The notes: generated by a model not told the origin, from the sequence alone. Shown: positions 8,734-17,298, counted from the stretch's first letter. The stretch: 39,529 bases of DNA from an uncultured Saprospiraceae bacterium (GCA_937926205.1 CALEYL010000060.1:1-39529); one strand, 5' to 3'. Numbers and translations are program-made.

Positions 8734-10014
8734 ATGAGACGACTGTTGGTATTTACCATTTTATTCATGGCTTTTTTGCTGCCGGTACGGGCTGCCTACA
8801 TCCTGTTGCCAATGGATGAGAAATCACAAAAAGACCATCTAAAAGCATATGGCATCACCTATTGGGTGCTGAGCAAAGGACAGGAAGCCTGGTGGTTACT
8901 TAATTACCGAGGCGGAAGTTTTGCGTTTCCGCACAGCAAAGAATACGAGCGGGAATGTCTTACCCGGGGGGTTAGCTACGAAATCATTCCGGATGCCCAA
9001 TTTAACAGAATCCGCGAAGAAATTGCCAATCCGGAAGTGAATATGGAGGCAGTCAAGTTGGAGGTGGCGCCAAAAATTGCGGTCTATACGCCTGATGAAG
9101 ATGAAAAAGGGAATAAACTTCAACCCTGGGATGATGCGGTAACCTTGGTGCTGACTTACGCTGAAATTCCCTACGATGTGGTTTATGACGCCGAAGTCAT
9201 GACCGATCAGCTGGCGAAATACGACTGGCTGCACCTGCACCACGAAGATTTTACCGGCCAGTACGGGCGGTTTTATCGAAACTACAACGGACAACCCTGG
9301 TACCGGGACCATGTGCGCAAAATGGAGGAACTGGCGACAAGGCTGGGATTCAATAAAGTATCTCAGATGAAACTGGCGGTCGCTAAAAAAATCAAAGAAT
9401 ACGTTGGCGGCGGCGGATTTATGTTTGCCATGTGTTCTGCTACCGATACATACGACATAGCTCTCGCGGCAGACGGTGTTGACATTTGTGCCCAGATGTA
9501 CGATGGCGACCCGGCTGACCCGCGTGGACAGGATAAATTGGATTTCAGCAAAACTTTTGCTTTTGAAAATTTTGAGTTGACCAAAAACCCGCTGGAATAC
9601 GAACATTCTTCGATCGACCACAACGAAGGGCGCAATGTCCTTCCGGAACAGGATTATTTCACGTTGTTTGATTTTTCAGCCAAATGGGACCCTGTGCCTA
9701 CGATGCTCACGCAATGCCAAACCCGCACGGTCAAAGGGTTTATGGGGCAGTCGACAGCTTTTCGGAAGCAAACCATCAAGTCAGAAGTACTCATACTTGG
9801 AGAAAATAAGCCCGCTTATGAGGCGCGTTATATTCACGGTACTTTCGGCATGGGCTTTTGGACTTTTTATGGCGGACACGATCCGGAGGACTACCGCCAT
9901 TTTGTCCATGATCCACCGACAGACCTGAGTTTGCACCCAAATTCACCAGGATTCAGACTCATTTTGAACAATGTTCTGTTTCCGGCAGCAAAAAAGAAAA
10001 ACCGGAAAACCTAA
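8734..10014 (+). CDS. Secreted GATase1-like protein (family often labelled 'asparagine synthetase B')
   Basis: The 426-residue protein begins with a signal peptide (MRRLLVFTILFMAFLLPVRA). The segment AYILLPMDEKSQKDHLKAYG, followed by a YRGGSF motif, is typical of a family conserved in Bacteroidota. Databases often name it asparagine synthetase B, but there is no N-terminal Cys2 glutaminase or ATP-pyrophosphatase domain. The middle resembles a class I glutamine-amidotransferase/ThuA-like fold: WLHLHHEDFTG, then GGGGFMFAMCSATDTYDIAL with a Cys at the nucleophile-elbow position. Function is unknown. The export signal argues against cytosolic amino-acid synthesis. It is followed 67 bp later by the HtrA-like gene, possibly in one transcript. 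Confidence 0.8.
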   Translation: MRRLLVFTILFMAFLLPVRAAYILLPMDEKSQKDHLKAYGITYWVLSKGQEAWWLLNYRGGSFAFPHSKEYERECLTRGVSYEIIPDAQFNRIREEIANPEVNMEAVKLEVAPKIAVYTPDEDEKGNKLQPWDDAVTLVLTYAEIPYDVVYDAEVMTDQLAKYDWLHLHHEDFTGQYGRFYRNYNGQPWYRDHVRKMEELATRLGFNKVSQMKLAVAKKIKEYVGGGGFMFAMCSATDTYDIALAADGVDICAQMYDGDPADPRGQDKLDFSKTFAFENFELTKNPLEYEHSSIDHNEGRNVLPEQDYFTLFDFSAKWDPVPTMLTQCQTRTVKGFMGQSTAFRKQTIKSEVLILGENKPAYEARYIHGTFGMGFWTFYGGHDPEDYRHFVHDPPTDLSLHPNSPGFRLILNNVLFPAAKKKNRKT

Positions 10015-10081
10015 AGAGGCATTCCGGGTTATGATATTATTGGAAGAAAAAATTTGATGCTCTAATCTAACAGCTTGAAAA

Positions 10082-11236
10082 ATGTTCAAATCATCCAATC
10101 TTCGCATCCTGTTCTGGGTGCTTCTTTTGGGCGGTGCTTTTTTTGCCGGGGTAGCCTGGAAAGGCAGGGATATTGATACCAATAAAGGCGTCGTTTTGAA
10201 CGAAGATTACCGGGAGGACAACGCCCAACTGGCTCAAAAGGCCAAAACCACGGAGGCGAACGCCAATCTGACAAGTGCCGAGCTTGCCACCATAAAATTA
10301 TTTGAGGATGCAGCGCCTTCGGTTTGTTTCATTACTACGATGAATGTGCGCCTGGATTATTTTACCCGTGACGTGACAGAAATCCCCCGGGGTACCGGAT
10401 CAGGATTTGTCTGGGACAACAAGGGGCATATCGTGACCAATTACCATGTCATCCAGGGCGCCGATAAAGCTCAGGTAACATTGTCGGATCGTTCGGTTTA
10501 TCCGGCAAAACTGATTGGGGTAGCGCCTGAAAAAGATCTGGCGGTATTGGAAATTGACATTACATCCAACAAACTGCGCCCAATTCCGCTTGGAGTATCT
10601 GAAAATCTTCGCGTTGGGCAGTCTGTCTATGCAATTGGCAATCCTTTTGGCCTTGACCAAACCCTGACAACCGGTATTGTCAGCGCACTTGGCCGCGAAA
10701 TCCAGTCAGTGGCCGGTATTCCCATCCGGGATGCCATTCAAACGGATGCTGCCATCAATCCGGGCAATTCCGGGGGGCCATTACTCGATTCTTCAGGTAA
10801 GCTCATTGGAGTGAACACGGCCATCTACAGCCCGTCCGGCGCCTCAGCGGGCATCGGGTTTTCCATACCTGTAGACGTCGTGCGTTGGGTTGTTCCCGAG
10901 TTGATTTTATACGGGAAGGTCAAAAGACCAAGTCTGGGCGTGGAATTGGCCCGTCAGCAAATCCTGCAAAGACTGGGTCTGGAGGGGGCACTGGTGCTGG
11001 ATATTTCCAGAAATGGCGCTGCTGACCGTGCAGGCATTCAGCCAACTTATCGCGACCGTTCCGGCGCAATCCGGCTCGGCGACATTATCGTTGGGATCAA
11101 TGGGGAAAAGATTACGTCCAATAATGACCTCTATCTGACCCTCGAAAAATACAATCCGAACGACGTTGTGCGGGTGAAATTGTTGAGGGAAGAGCGCTCT
11201 ATGGAGCTGGAAGTGAAATTAGACGCCGCTCAGTAA
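10082..11236 (+). CDS. HtrA/Deg-like membrane-anchored serine protease with one PDZ domain
   Basis: A periplasmic protein-quality-control protease. An N-terminal membrane anchor (residues about 8-25) is followed by a trypsin-like domain with the full triad: His122 in TNYHV, Asp152 in EKDLAVL, and Ser230 in GNSGGPL. One PDZ domain follows (about 280-380; RPSLGVELARQQI through GDIIVGINGEKI). The anchor plus a single PDZ matches a DegS-like architecture, whereas DegP/DegQ carry two PDZ domains. RseP is nearby on the other strand. In Proteobacteria DegS and RseP act in sequence on an anti-sigma factor, but no such substrate gene is present here, so a shared pathway is speculative. Confidence 0.93.
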   Translation: MFKSSNLRILFWVLLLGGAFFAGVAWKGRDIDTNKGVVLNEDYREDNAQLAQKAKTTEANANLTSAELATIKLFEDAAPSVCFITTMNVRLDYFTRDVTEIPRGTGSGFVWDNKGHIVTNYHVIQGADKAQVTLSDRSVYPAKLIGVAPEKDLAVLEIDITSNKLRPIPLGVSENLRVGQSVYAIGNPFGLDQTLTTGIVSALGREIQSVAGIPIRDAIQTDAAINPGNSGGPLLDSSGKLIGVNTAIYSPSGASAGIGFSIPVDVVRWVVPELILYGKVKRPSLGVELARQQILQRLGLEGALVLDISRNGAADRAGIQPTYRDRSGAIRLGDIIVGINGEKITSNNDLYLTLEKYNPNDVVRVKLLREERSMELEVKLDAAQ

Positions 11237-11251
11237 GCGCCTTTTTTGCCG

Positions 11252-11281
11252 GCCATTATTGTCGAATGGCTGACGGTTTTT
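11252..11281 (+). terminator. Possible terminator after the HtrA-like gene
   Basis: GCCATT (11252-11257) pairs with AATGGC (11265-11270), and five T follow at 11277-11281. The stem is short, so confidence is modest. Confidence 0.4.
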
Positions 11282-11300
11282 GTCTCTGAATCCCACAACC

Positions 11301-11331
11301 TGTGAAAATAAATGAAAGTTGAGTATATTTA
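11301..11331 (+). promoter_or_regulatory. Candidate promoter of porP
   Basis: TGTG (11301-11304), 19 nt, then TATATTTA (11324-11331), 7 of 8 to TAnnTTTG. It is about 65 bp before porP and has the same -7 sequence and spacing as the candidate promoter of gldK. Confidence 0.4.
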
Positions 11332-11399
11332 GCCGTGCATCATCATGAAATACCACCTTGTATGAGATCCGGCATCCCTGTATTTAATCAAACATAGCT

Positions 11400-12368
11400 A
11401 TGAAAACACGGATAATCACAGTCTGGCTTTTCCTGGTTTCCGCTGTCTCGGCTTTCGGCCAGCAGGCGGCACAGTATTCGCTTTATACATGGAATCCACT
11501 CCACTGGAATCCGGCTTATGCAGGATTGGATCATTCGCTTAGTGCCACGGCCCTTTATCGCAAACAATGGACCAATCTTCAGGGAGCGCCTGTGAGTCAG
11601 AATCTCAATGTACACCTGCCTTTATATTATATAGGTGGTGGTGTGGGGCTGAATATAGAAAATGATGTGCTCGGCGCAGAGCAATTGACCTCTGCAGAGC
11701 TTTCTTATAATTATCAGTTGAATTTGGGCAGCAGTATTTTTTCCATCGGTTTGGGTGGCGGCGTAGCGCAGCGCTCACTTGACGGATCAAAGCTTCGGAC
11801 ACCCGACGGGCAGTATACAGAACCCGGCGTTTTTGATCACCTGGACGGGGTACTGCCTTTGGGCCGTGAAAGTGCCATCATACCCATGGTTCATTTTGGC
11901 GTGTATTTTCAGTCAGAAAAATTTGAAGCGGGTTTGTCTATAAAAAATCTGACGGAAAGCAGTGCGTCGTTGCCGAGTATACATTTGCAGCAAAAACGAC
12001 ATTATTTTCTGACCATGTCTTATCACATGGAAATCAACCGGAAGCTCTCATTGCACCCTTCTGTTTTGATCCGGTCAGACGTGGTTCAAACACAAACGGA
12101 TTTTTCCTTAACAGCAAAATACAACGACAATATTTTTGGAGGTGTCTCGTTTAGAGGATACAATAGTGAAAGTATTGACGCGGCAGCTATCCTTGCAGGA
12201 TTCCGTCTGAGTGAAAAAACCACCTTTATGTATGCGTATGATATGACTTTGTCAGGGTTACGCGACGTTAGTAACGGCTCTCATGAAGTTGGACTGCGCT
12301 ATAATTTAAATAAACCTATTGGGGGAGGCAGGCTGCCGAGGATTATCTATAATCCCCGATCACTGTAG
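11400..12368 (+). CDS. porP: PorP/SprF family T9SS outer-membrane protein
   Basis: The 322-residue protein has a signal peptide ending near SAVSAFGQQ. The family hallmark follows directly: QYSLYTWNPLHWNPAYAG, then alternating beta-strands for a predicted outer-membrane barrel (LSATALYRKQW, LPLYYIGGGVGLNIENDVLG) and a C-terminal strand VGLRYNLN. PorP/SprF proteins work with the T9SS in secretion and in anchoring particular substrates or SprB-like adhesins. Position directly before gldK matches the porPKLMN order known from Porphyromonas gingivalis, which supports PorP rather than a stray SprF paralogue. A 176-bp gap with its own candidate promoter separates it from gldK. Confidence 0.9.
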   Translation: MKTRIITVWLFLVSAVSAFGQQAAQYSLYTWNPLHWNPAYAGLDHSLSATALYRKQWTNLQGAPVSQNLNVHLPLYYIGGGVGLNIENDVLGAEQLTSAELSYNYQLNLGSSIFSIGLGGGVAQRSLDGSKLRTPDGQYTEPGVFDHLDGVLPLGRESAIIPMVHFGVYFQSEKFEAGLSIKNLTESSASLPSIHLQQKRHYFLTMSYHMEINRKLSLHPSVLIRSDVVQTQTDFSLTAKYNDNIFGGVSFRGYNSESIDAAAILAGFRLSEKTTFMYAYDMTLSGLRDVSNGSHEVGLRYNLNKPIGGGRLPRIIYNPRSL

Positions 12369-12461
12369 TTTTTAGCCCTTTCCAAAGCTGTTTCGTAACA
12401 CTGAAATAAGGTGTCTGTCGGACAGGCATATGTTAAACTTGCGGAAAACGATAAATTAATC

Positions 12462-12492
12462 TTTGTCAGATTTTTCAAACAGTCTATATTTA
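12462..12492 (+). promoter_or_regulatory. Candidate promoter of gldKLMN
   Basis: TTTG (12462-12465), 19 nt, then TATATTTA (12485-12492). The -33 box is exact and the -7 box is 7 of 8 to TAnnTTTG. The leader to the preferred gldK ATG would be about 48 nt. Confidence 0.55.
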
Positions 12493-12544
12493 CCGGCGTT
12501 TTAAAAAGCCGTACTTTTTTCTGAAGGAAAACTTGGGTGTAAAC

Positions 12545-13789
12545 ATGAAGAACTTACTCAAAATTGCGCTGGCACTGCTGGTGCTTGTCGCGGCTGCTTG
12601 TGGCAGAAAGGAAAATGGACAATTGCTTGGTGTCTTTGACAGGCCAAGCTGGAAAGGCATTAATCCTTTCGGTATGGTCTACGTTCCTTCGGGAACGCTG
12701 CACATCGGGCCAAGCGACCAAGACGTCAGCAACACATTCGTCCAGCGAAACAAGTCCATCTCTATTGCTGGTTTTTACATGGACGACACAGAAATCACCA
12801 ACAACGAATATCGTCAATTCGTTTATTGGGTGAGAGATTCGCTCGCACATTCTTACCTCGATCACTACATTGAGGATGAAGAAACGGGCGAACAGCGTAT
12901 CGACTGGGATTATGACATTGACTGGAGCGATGAAACGCTGGCAGATCTTTATTACCAGGGCGACGACCGCTTCGCCGGTAAGAAAGAGTTGAACACAGAA
13001 AAGCTGGAGTATGAATACGAATGGTACGATTGGCAGCGCGCTGCTCACGACCTGGGGAAATCTCCACGCAACGCATTTATCAACCGCAAAAAGGTTAACA
13101 TCTATCCGGATACCCTCGTATGGGTACGCGACTTTGCTTACTCGTACAACGAGCCAATGACGCGTAACTATTTCTGGCACCCGGCATTCGATGACTATCC
13201 TGTAGTTGGTGTGGATTGGCACATGGCCAATGCATTCAGTTACTGGCGCACCAAGCTCTGGAATACTTACCAGCAAACGCGTGGTGATGGCGTCAATTCG
13301 GAAGACTTCCGTCTCCCTACAGAACACGAGTGGGAATATGCAGCCCGTGGTGGCCGCGATCTGGCTCCGTTCCCCTGGGGTGGTTACTATGTACGCAACG
13401 CCAAAGGTTGCCTGCTGGCTAACTTCAAGCCGGGACGTGGCAACTATCCGGAAGATGGCGGGCAGTACACGGTTAAAGCTGACGCTTATTTCCCGAACGA
13501 TTACGGCCTTTACAACATGTCCGGCAACGTTTCTGAGTGGACCAGCTCTGCTTTCTACGAAAATGCTTATGCTTTTATCCACGACCTTAACCCGGATATT
13601 CGCTACGATGCCAAGGACGACGATCCTGAAGCTTACAAGCGTAAGGTTATCCGTGGAGGATCCTGGAAAGACATCATGCATTTCCTTCAGACCGGCACGC
13701 GCCACTGGGAATACCAGGATACGACCAAATCGTATATCGGATTCCGTTGTGCGCTTACTTTCCTCGGCCGTTCAGCTAATGATTTCTAA
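12545..13789 (+). CDS. gldK: T9SS ring lipoprotein GldK/PorK
   Basis: GldK (PorK) forms with GldN (PorN) the large periplasmic ring on the outer membrane that is part of the T9SS. I chose the ATG at 12545, which gives MKNLLKIALALLVLVAAACG, a lipoprotein signal with lipidated Cys19. A TTG at 12533 would add only four residues. The body is a formylglycine-generating-enzyme-like (FGE-sulfatase) fold: GFYMDDTEITNNEYRQF, RLPTEHEWEYAARGG, YGLYNMSGNVSEWT, RGGSW and GFRCA. In GldK this fold is structural rather than enzymatic. It is followed by gldL after a 213-bp gap that holds a strong hairpin. Confidence 0.93.
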   Translation: MKNLLKIALALLVLVAAACGRKENGQLLGVFDRPSWKGINPFGMVYVPSGTLHIGPSDQDVSNTFVQRNKSISIAGFYMDDTEITNNEYRQFVYWVRDSLAHSYLDHYIEDEETGEQRIDWDYDIDWSDETLADLYYQGDDRFAGKKELNTEKLEYEYEWYDWQRAAHDLGKSPRNAFINRKKVNIYPDTLVWVRDFAYSYNEPMTRNYFWHPAFDDYPVVGVDWHMANAFSYWRTKLWNTYQQTRGDGVNSEDFRLPTEHEWEYAARGGRDLAPFPWGGYYVRNAKGCLLANFKPGRGNYPEDGGQYTVKADAYFPNDYGLYNMSGNVSEWTSSAFYENAYAFIHDLNPDIRYDAKDDDPEAYKRKVIRGGSWKDIMHFLQTGTRHWEYQDTTKSYIGFRCALTFLGRSANDF

Positions 13790-13804
13790 ATTCTGATTTC
13801 AGAG

Positions 13805-13853
13805 ATAACACAATAAGGATATTGCTCATTGAGCAATATCCTTATTGTGTTAT
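13805..13853. repeat. Perfect 24-bp inverted repeat between gldK and gldL
   Basis: 13805-13828 and 13830-13853 are exact reverse complements (ATAACACAATAAGGATATTG is the start of the left arm), giving a near-continuous hairpin of about 22 bp with a 5-nt loop. No T-run follows at once, so it is not a classic terminator. It lies 16 bp after the gldK stop, inside the presumed gldKLMN operon, and could be a 3'-end stabiliser, an attenuator or a site for RNA processing that sets different levels of GldK and GldL/M/N. Confidence 0.9.
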
Positions 13854-14002
13854 TGTGTTTATAGAGCTACCGTCCGAATTTTTTTTTAACGGATGTGTAA
13901 CTTTTCGTGTTGCATGCATTATAGAGAAGTATCTGGTTAAGGCCGGATCATCAAGCAGAATACAAAATCTTATTTTTTAACCAGTTCTAAACGTTTTCGA
14001 CG

Positions 14003-14623
14003 ATGAGTTTCGTTAAGACCAAAGGCTTCAAGTACATCAAAAATCTTGTCATCGGCGTAGGTGCATCTGTCGTATTGCTCGGTGCATTGGCAAAAATCCT
14101 GTCCTGGCCATTTGCTAATGAAATGTTGATGGCAGGTATGTTGACAGAAGCATTCATTTTCCTTATCTTAGGACTTATTCCGCCAGAACCAGATTACTAC
14201 TGGCACAAACTTTACCCTGGATTAGACGATTACGACGCTCACCTTCAGCCGCTCGCCGCAGGTCCGACCAACAGCATCGAACCGATGCCAAAAGTAGCTC
14301 CCTTGAATGGCGAAGTAGTAGACCGTCAATTGAGCGGTATGTTGAGCGAATTGCAAAACATGTCCAAGAGTTTGTCTTCGCTCAAAGCACTTCAGGAAGT
14401 TGACTTTTCCGGTACAAGCGACCAGATTAAATCTATGAGCAACTTCTACTCCAAACTCAATGAGGCAATGGCTGACCTGAGCGATTCTTTGGAAGACACA
14501 AAAATCTACAAAGATCAATTGGCTGCCCTGAACAAGAACATCGGCTCGCTGAACAACATCTACGGCTCGCTGAATTCGGTTTATGGCAATGTTATCTCTG
14601 CCATGGCAAACGTAAAATCTTAA
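14003..14623 (+). CDS. gldL: T9SS/gliding motor stator protein GldL/PorL
   Basis: GldL and GldM form the inner-membrane, proton-driven motor of the T9SS. The 206-residue product has two N-terminal membrane helices (about residues 14-33 and 41-60) and a cytoplasmic helical tail. Glu49 lies in the second helix (GMLTEAFIF), the position of the essential Glu of characterised GldL. Lys31 in AKILSW matches the family KIxHxP motif, but the usual His is Ser34 here. The tail (about 100-206) is rich in heptad-like Leu/Ser segments and probably forms coiled coils. GldM begins 46 bp later. Confidence 0.93.
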   Translation: MSFVKTKGFKYIKNLVIGVGASVVLLGALAKILSWPFANEMLMAGMLTEAFIFLILGLIPPEPDYYWHKLYPGLDDYDAHLQPLAAGPTNSIEPMPKVAPLNGEVVDRQLSGMLSELQNMSKSLSSLKALQEVDFSGTSDQIKSMSNFYSKLNEAMADLSDSLEDTKIYKDQLAALNKNIGSLNNIYGSLNSVYGNVISAMANVKS

Positions 14624-14669
14624 TTGCCTGCCGGATCCCGGTTTTTTTAACTTTTAAATCTGAGGAAAC

Positions 14670-16250
14670 ATGTCTATTCCAAAGGAACCCAGGCAATTGA
14701 TGATCAACCTGATGTATTTGGTGCTCACAGCAATGCTTGCACTGAACGTATCAGCAGAGATTATCAATGCCTTCTTCTTAATCGACAAAGGTATCACCGG
14801 TAGCAACAAGGTTTTCGATACATCCAATGCCAGTACAATGGAAGTATTGTCGAAAAATGCCGACCAGGACTTATCCAAGTATCAAAAGTTGGTAGATGCT
14901 GCTAAAGAAGTGAATGCTATATCAAAAGACTTTCACAGCTACGTAGAGAATCTGCGTGAAGGGATGGTAAAAGCTACTAACGGCTACTATCCCGAAACAG
15001 ACAAAGACCATCCTGGTTTTCCGAAAGGGTACAAAGACAAGGATGTCACTACCCGCGTACTTGTGGAAGAAAAGAAGGGCGAGGAACTCCGGACGCGCAT
15101 ACTTGGCGACCGCGATAAAATTCTTGCTATTATAAACAAACTGAACGGTGCTGAGGGCACAGCCATCAATGAAGCCTCACTGGCGGATTTGGAAAAAAGA
15201 ATCCAGTTATCCGTTAGCGATGATTGGAAAAATGCCAAACCAAAGCGCGATAGCTGGTCTGCTTTTACCTTCAACCACATGCCGCTCGCTTCGGTTTTTC
15301 CGATCCTTCGGAAATTCCAGAATGACATGAAAAGCTCTGAAGCGGCTGTCCTGAACTTTCTTTCTGACCAGGTTGGTAAACAAACCTTTAAGGTAGACGC
15401 TTTCATTCCGATTGCTTCCGCTAAAAAAGCTTACGTCATTTCCGGCGAGCCTTTCGAAGCTGAAGTTACGGTGGGTGCTTCTTCCAAATCGGTTTACGAA
15501 AACATGTCTATTCGTGTAAATGGATCGCCACAGAAGGTAGAAAACGGTATTGCAAAATACACAACAACTACCAATTCTACAGGGGTTCAGAAATACAAAG
15601 TAGATATTACGCTGACCAACCCGACAACGCAAAAAGCTGAAACTTACTCTAAAGAGTTTGAGTACGAAGTTGGTCGCCGTAGTGTAACGGTATCCGCCGA
15701 TAAAATGAACGTTTTGTATATCGGGGTAGATAACCCGATTTCAATCGCAGCAGCAGGCGTTTCCAGCAACGAGCTTAGAGTAAGCGCCAGCGGTGGAGGC
15801 ATAAGCCTTCGCGGGGGTAACGGTAAATATACGGCTACGGTTAGCCAACCAGGGGAAGCTACGATCAACGTTTCCGGTGGTGGTCTTACCAACAGCCGCT
15901 TTAATTTCCGCGTGAAGCGTATTCCTGACCCGGTTGCCCGTTTGAGCAAAAGCTCCGGCGGCGGTATGGGTACCGGTGAATTCAAAGCGCAGGGTGGTGT
16001 AGGTGCATTCCTCGACAACTTCGACTTTGAAGCAACTTGTGTGATCCAGGGCTTTAACCTGGTTTACGTACCCAAGCGCCAGGATGCTGTTCCTGTGGTA
16101 AACCCCGGGGCTCGCTACAATGACCGTGCCCGCGAATTGGTTTCCCGTGCAAAACCGGGCGATATCTACTATTTTGAGAATGTGAAAGCGAAATGTCCTG
16201 GCGACCAGGCGGGTCGTGAGATCAACTCAATGGTATTTACAATCAAGTAA
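14670..16250 (+). CDS. gldM: T9SS/gliding motor rotor protein GldM/PorM
   Basis: GldM spans the periplasm as a dimer from the GldL motor to the GldK/GldN ring. The 526-residue protein has the signature N-terminal membrane helix (MINLMYLVLTAMLALNVSAE, residues 11-30) with Glu30 at its end. A helical D1 region (to about 220) is followed by beta-rich domains: VDAFIPIASAKKAYVISGEPF near 245-265, an Ig-like middle domain, and a C-terminal domain with RELVSRAKPGDIYYFENVKA. Length agrees with the family's ~515-530. An imperfect 19-bp inverted repeat separates it from gldN. Confidence 0.95.
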   Translation: MSIPKEPRQLMINLMYLVLTAMLALNVSAEIINAFFLIDKGITGSNKVFDTSNASTMEVLSKNADQDLSKYQKLVDAAKEVNAISKDFHSYVENLREGMVKATNGYYPETDKDHPGFPKGYKDKDVTTRVLVEEKKGEELRTRILGDRDKILAIINKLNGAEGTAINEASLADLEKRIQLSVSDDWKNAKPKRDSWSAFTFNHMPLASVFPILRKFQNDMKSSEAAVLNFLSDQVGKQTFKVDAFIPIASAKKAYVISGEPFEAEVTVGASSKSVYENMSIRVNGSPQKVENGIAKYTTTTNSTGVQKYKVDITLTNPTTQKAETYSKEFEYEVGRRSVTVSADKMNVLYIGVDNPISIAAAGVSSNELRVSASGGGISLRGGNGKYTATVSQPGEATINVSGGGLTNSRFNFRVKRIPDPVARLSKSSGGGMGTGEFKAQGGVGAFLDNFDFEATCVIQGFNLVYVPKRQDAVPVVNPGARYNDRARELVSRAKPGDIYYFENVKAKCPGDQAGREINSMVFTIK

Positions 16251-16266
16251 GTCAAATTTTCATAAG

Positions 16267-16324
16267 TTAAAGTGTAATAGTGCACTTGGTTAGTCCGTTT
16301 AACCTGTGCACTTTTACACTTTAA
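16267..16324. repeat. Inverted repeat between gldM and gldN
   Basis: 16267-16285 and 16306-16324 are reverse complements at 18 of 19 positions (arm starts TTAAAGTGTAA), with a 20-nt loop. It fills most of the 98-bp gap and ends 25 bp before the gldN ATG. No T-run follows. It may modulate gldN expression relative to gldM. Confidence 0.85.
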
Positions 16325-16348
16325 TACAAACATACAAATATCAAGTAC

Positions 16349-17224
16349 ATGAAAATTGCGCTGAGACTGCTAGGCTTATTCCTGTTGCTGACAATGTTTG
16401 CAGCAGCGCCATTAAAAGCACAAACGCCGGATAACATCATTATGACCGAATCCGGCGATACTGAAGAGGACACTGCCAGACCTCTTGATGATATCGTAGA
16501 AAAACGTACCACGCTGGAAAAGCGCGTACTGCCTTACGACCATGTGCGTGAAGCCGATATTTTCTGGGAAAAACGCATCTGGCGTGTACTTGACATCCGT
16601 GAGAAAATGAATCTGCCTTTTGCTTATCCGGAGCGTCCTTTCTTTACCATTCTGATGGAAGCTGCCGAATCGGGTGAATTGACAGTTTACGGTACTGAAG
16701 ACGACAAGTTTTCGAGCAGACTGACGCCGGATGAAGTTTCTTCTATGGGTGCCACGATCGATACGGTTATTACCTTCGATCCGGTAACCTATCAGGAAAG
16801 CATCCAGGTGGTGCGCAACGAACTGAACCCGGAAGACGTCAAACGTTTCCGTTTCAAGGAAGTTTGGTTCTTCGACGAAGAAACTTCCACGCTTCAGGTG
16901 CGCATCCTCGGCATTGCGCCGTTGCTTGACGTAAAAGACGATAACGGCAACATCAAGTATGAACAACCTATGTTCTGGGTGTATTATCCGGATGCAAGAA
17001 AACTTCTGGCTCATGAGCGTGCGTTTTCTTTCGGAAACGATGCTGCACCAATGACCTGGGAAGACCTGCTTGAAATGCGTTATTTCTCCAGCTACATCTT
17101 TAAAGAATCGAACGTATACGACCGCCGTTTGCAGGAATACGTTACAGGTGTGGATATGTTGCTGGAAGCAGATAAGATCAGACAGGAGATTTTCAACTTT
17201 GAACACGATTTGTGGTCGTATTAA
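16349..17224 (+). CDS. gldN: T9SS periplasmic ring protein GldN/PorN
   Basis: GldN (PorN) pairs with the lipoprotein GldK in the periplasmic ring of the T9SS. The 291-residue product has a signal peptide ending at PLKAQ (residue about 25). The conserved body begins RPLDDIVEKRTTLEKRVLPY and includes READIFWEKRIWRVLDIREK and a FFDEETSTLQVRILGIAPL segment. The position is as expected, last in gldKLMN. A GC-rich hairpin 27 bp after the stop probably ends the operon. Confidence 0.94.
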   Translation: MKIALRLLGLFLLLTMFAAAPLKAQTPDNIIMTESGDTEEDTARPLDDIVEKRTTLEKRVLPYDHVREADIFWEKRIWRVLDIREKMNLPFAYPERPFFTILMEAAESGELTVYGTEDDKFSSRLTPDEVSSMGATIDTVITFDPVTYQESIQVVRNELNPEDVKRFRFKEVWFFDEETSTLQVRILGIAPLLDVKDDNGNIKYEQPMFWVYYPDARKLLAHERAFSFGNDAAPMTWEDLLEMRYFSSYIFKESNVYDRRLQEYVTGVDMLLEADKIRQEIFNFEHDLWSY

Positions 17225-17250
17225 TCACAAAAGTGCCCTCCTGTAATAAC

Positions 17251-17294
17251 GAAGGCCCGGAGCTGAAAAGCGCTTCCGGGCCTTCGGTGTTTTG
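17251..17294 (+). terminator. Probable terminator of the gldKLMN operon
   Basis: GAAGGCCCGGA (17251-17261) pairs perfectly with TCCGGGCCTTC (17275-17285), a very stable 11-bp GC-rich stem. A weak T-stretch follows (GGTGTTTTG). It lies in the gap between the convergent gldN and the EAD11-like gene. Confidence 0.6.
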
Positions 17295-17298
17295 AGTA

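Noticed and set aside
12533..12544. TTG as start of gldK
   Set aside because: An ATG four codons later begins a normal lipoprotein signal and leaves a better-sized leader.
12554..13705. 383-codon frame antisense to gldK
   Set aside because: Long shadow frame; gldK has lipobox and FGE motifs, whereas the antisense product has none.
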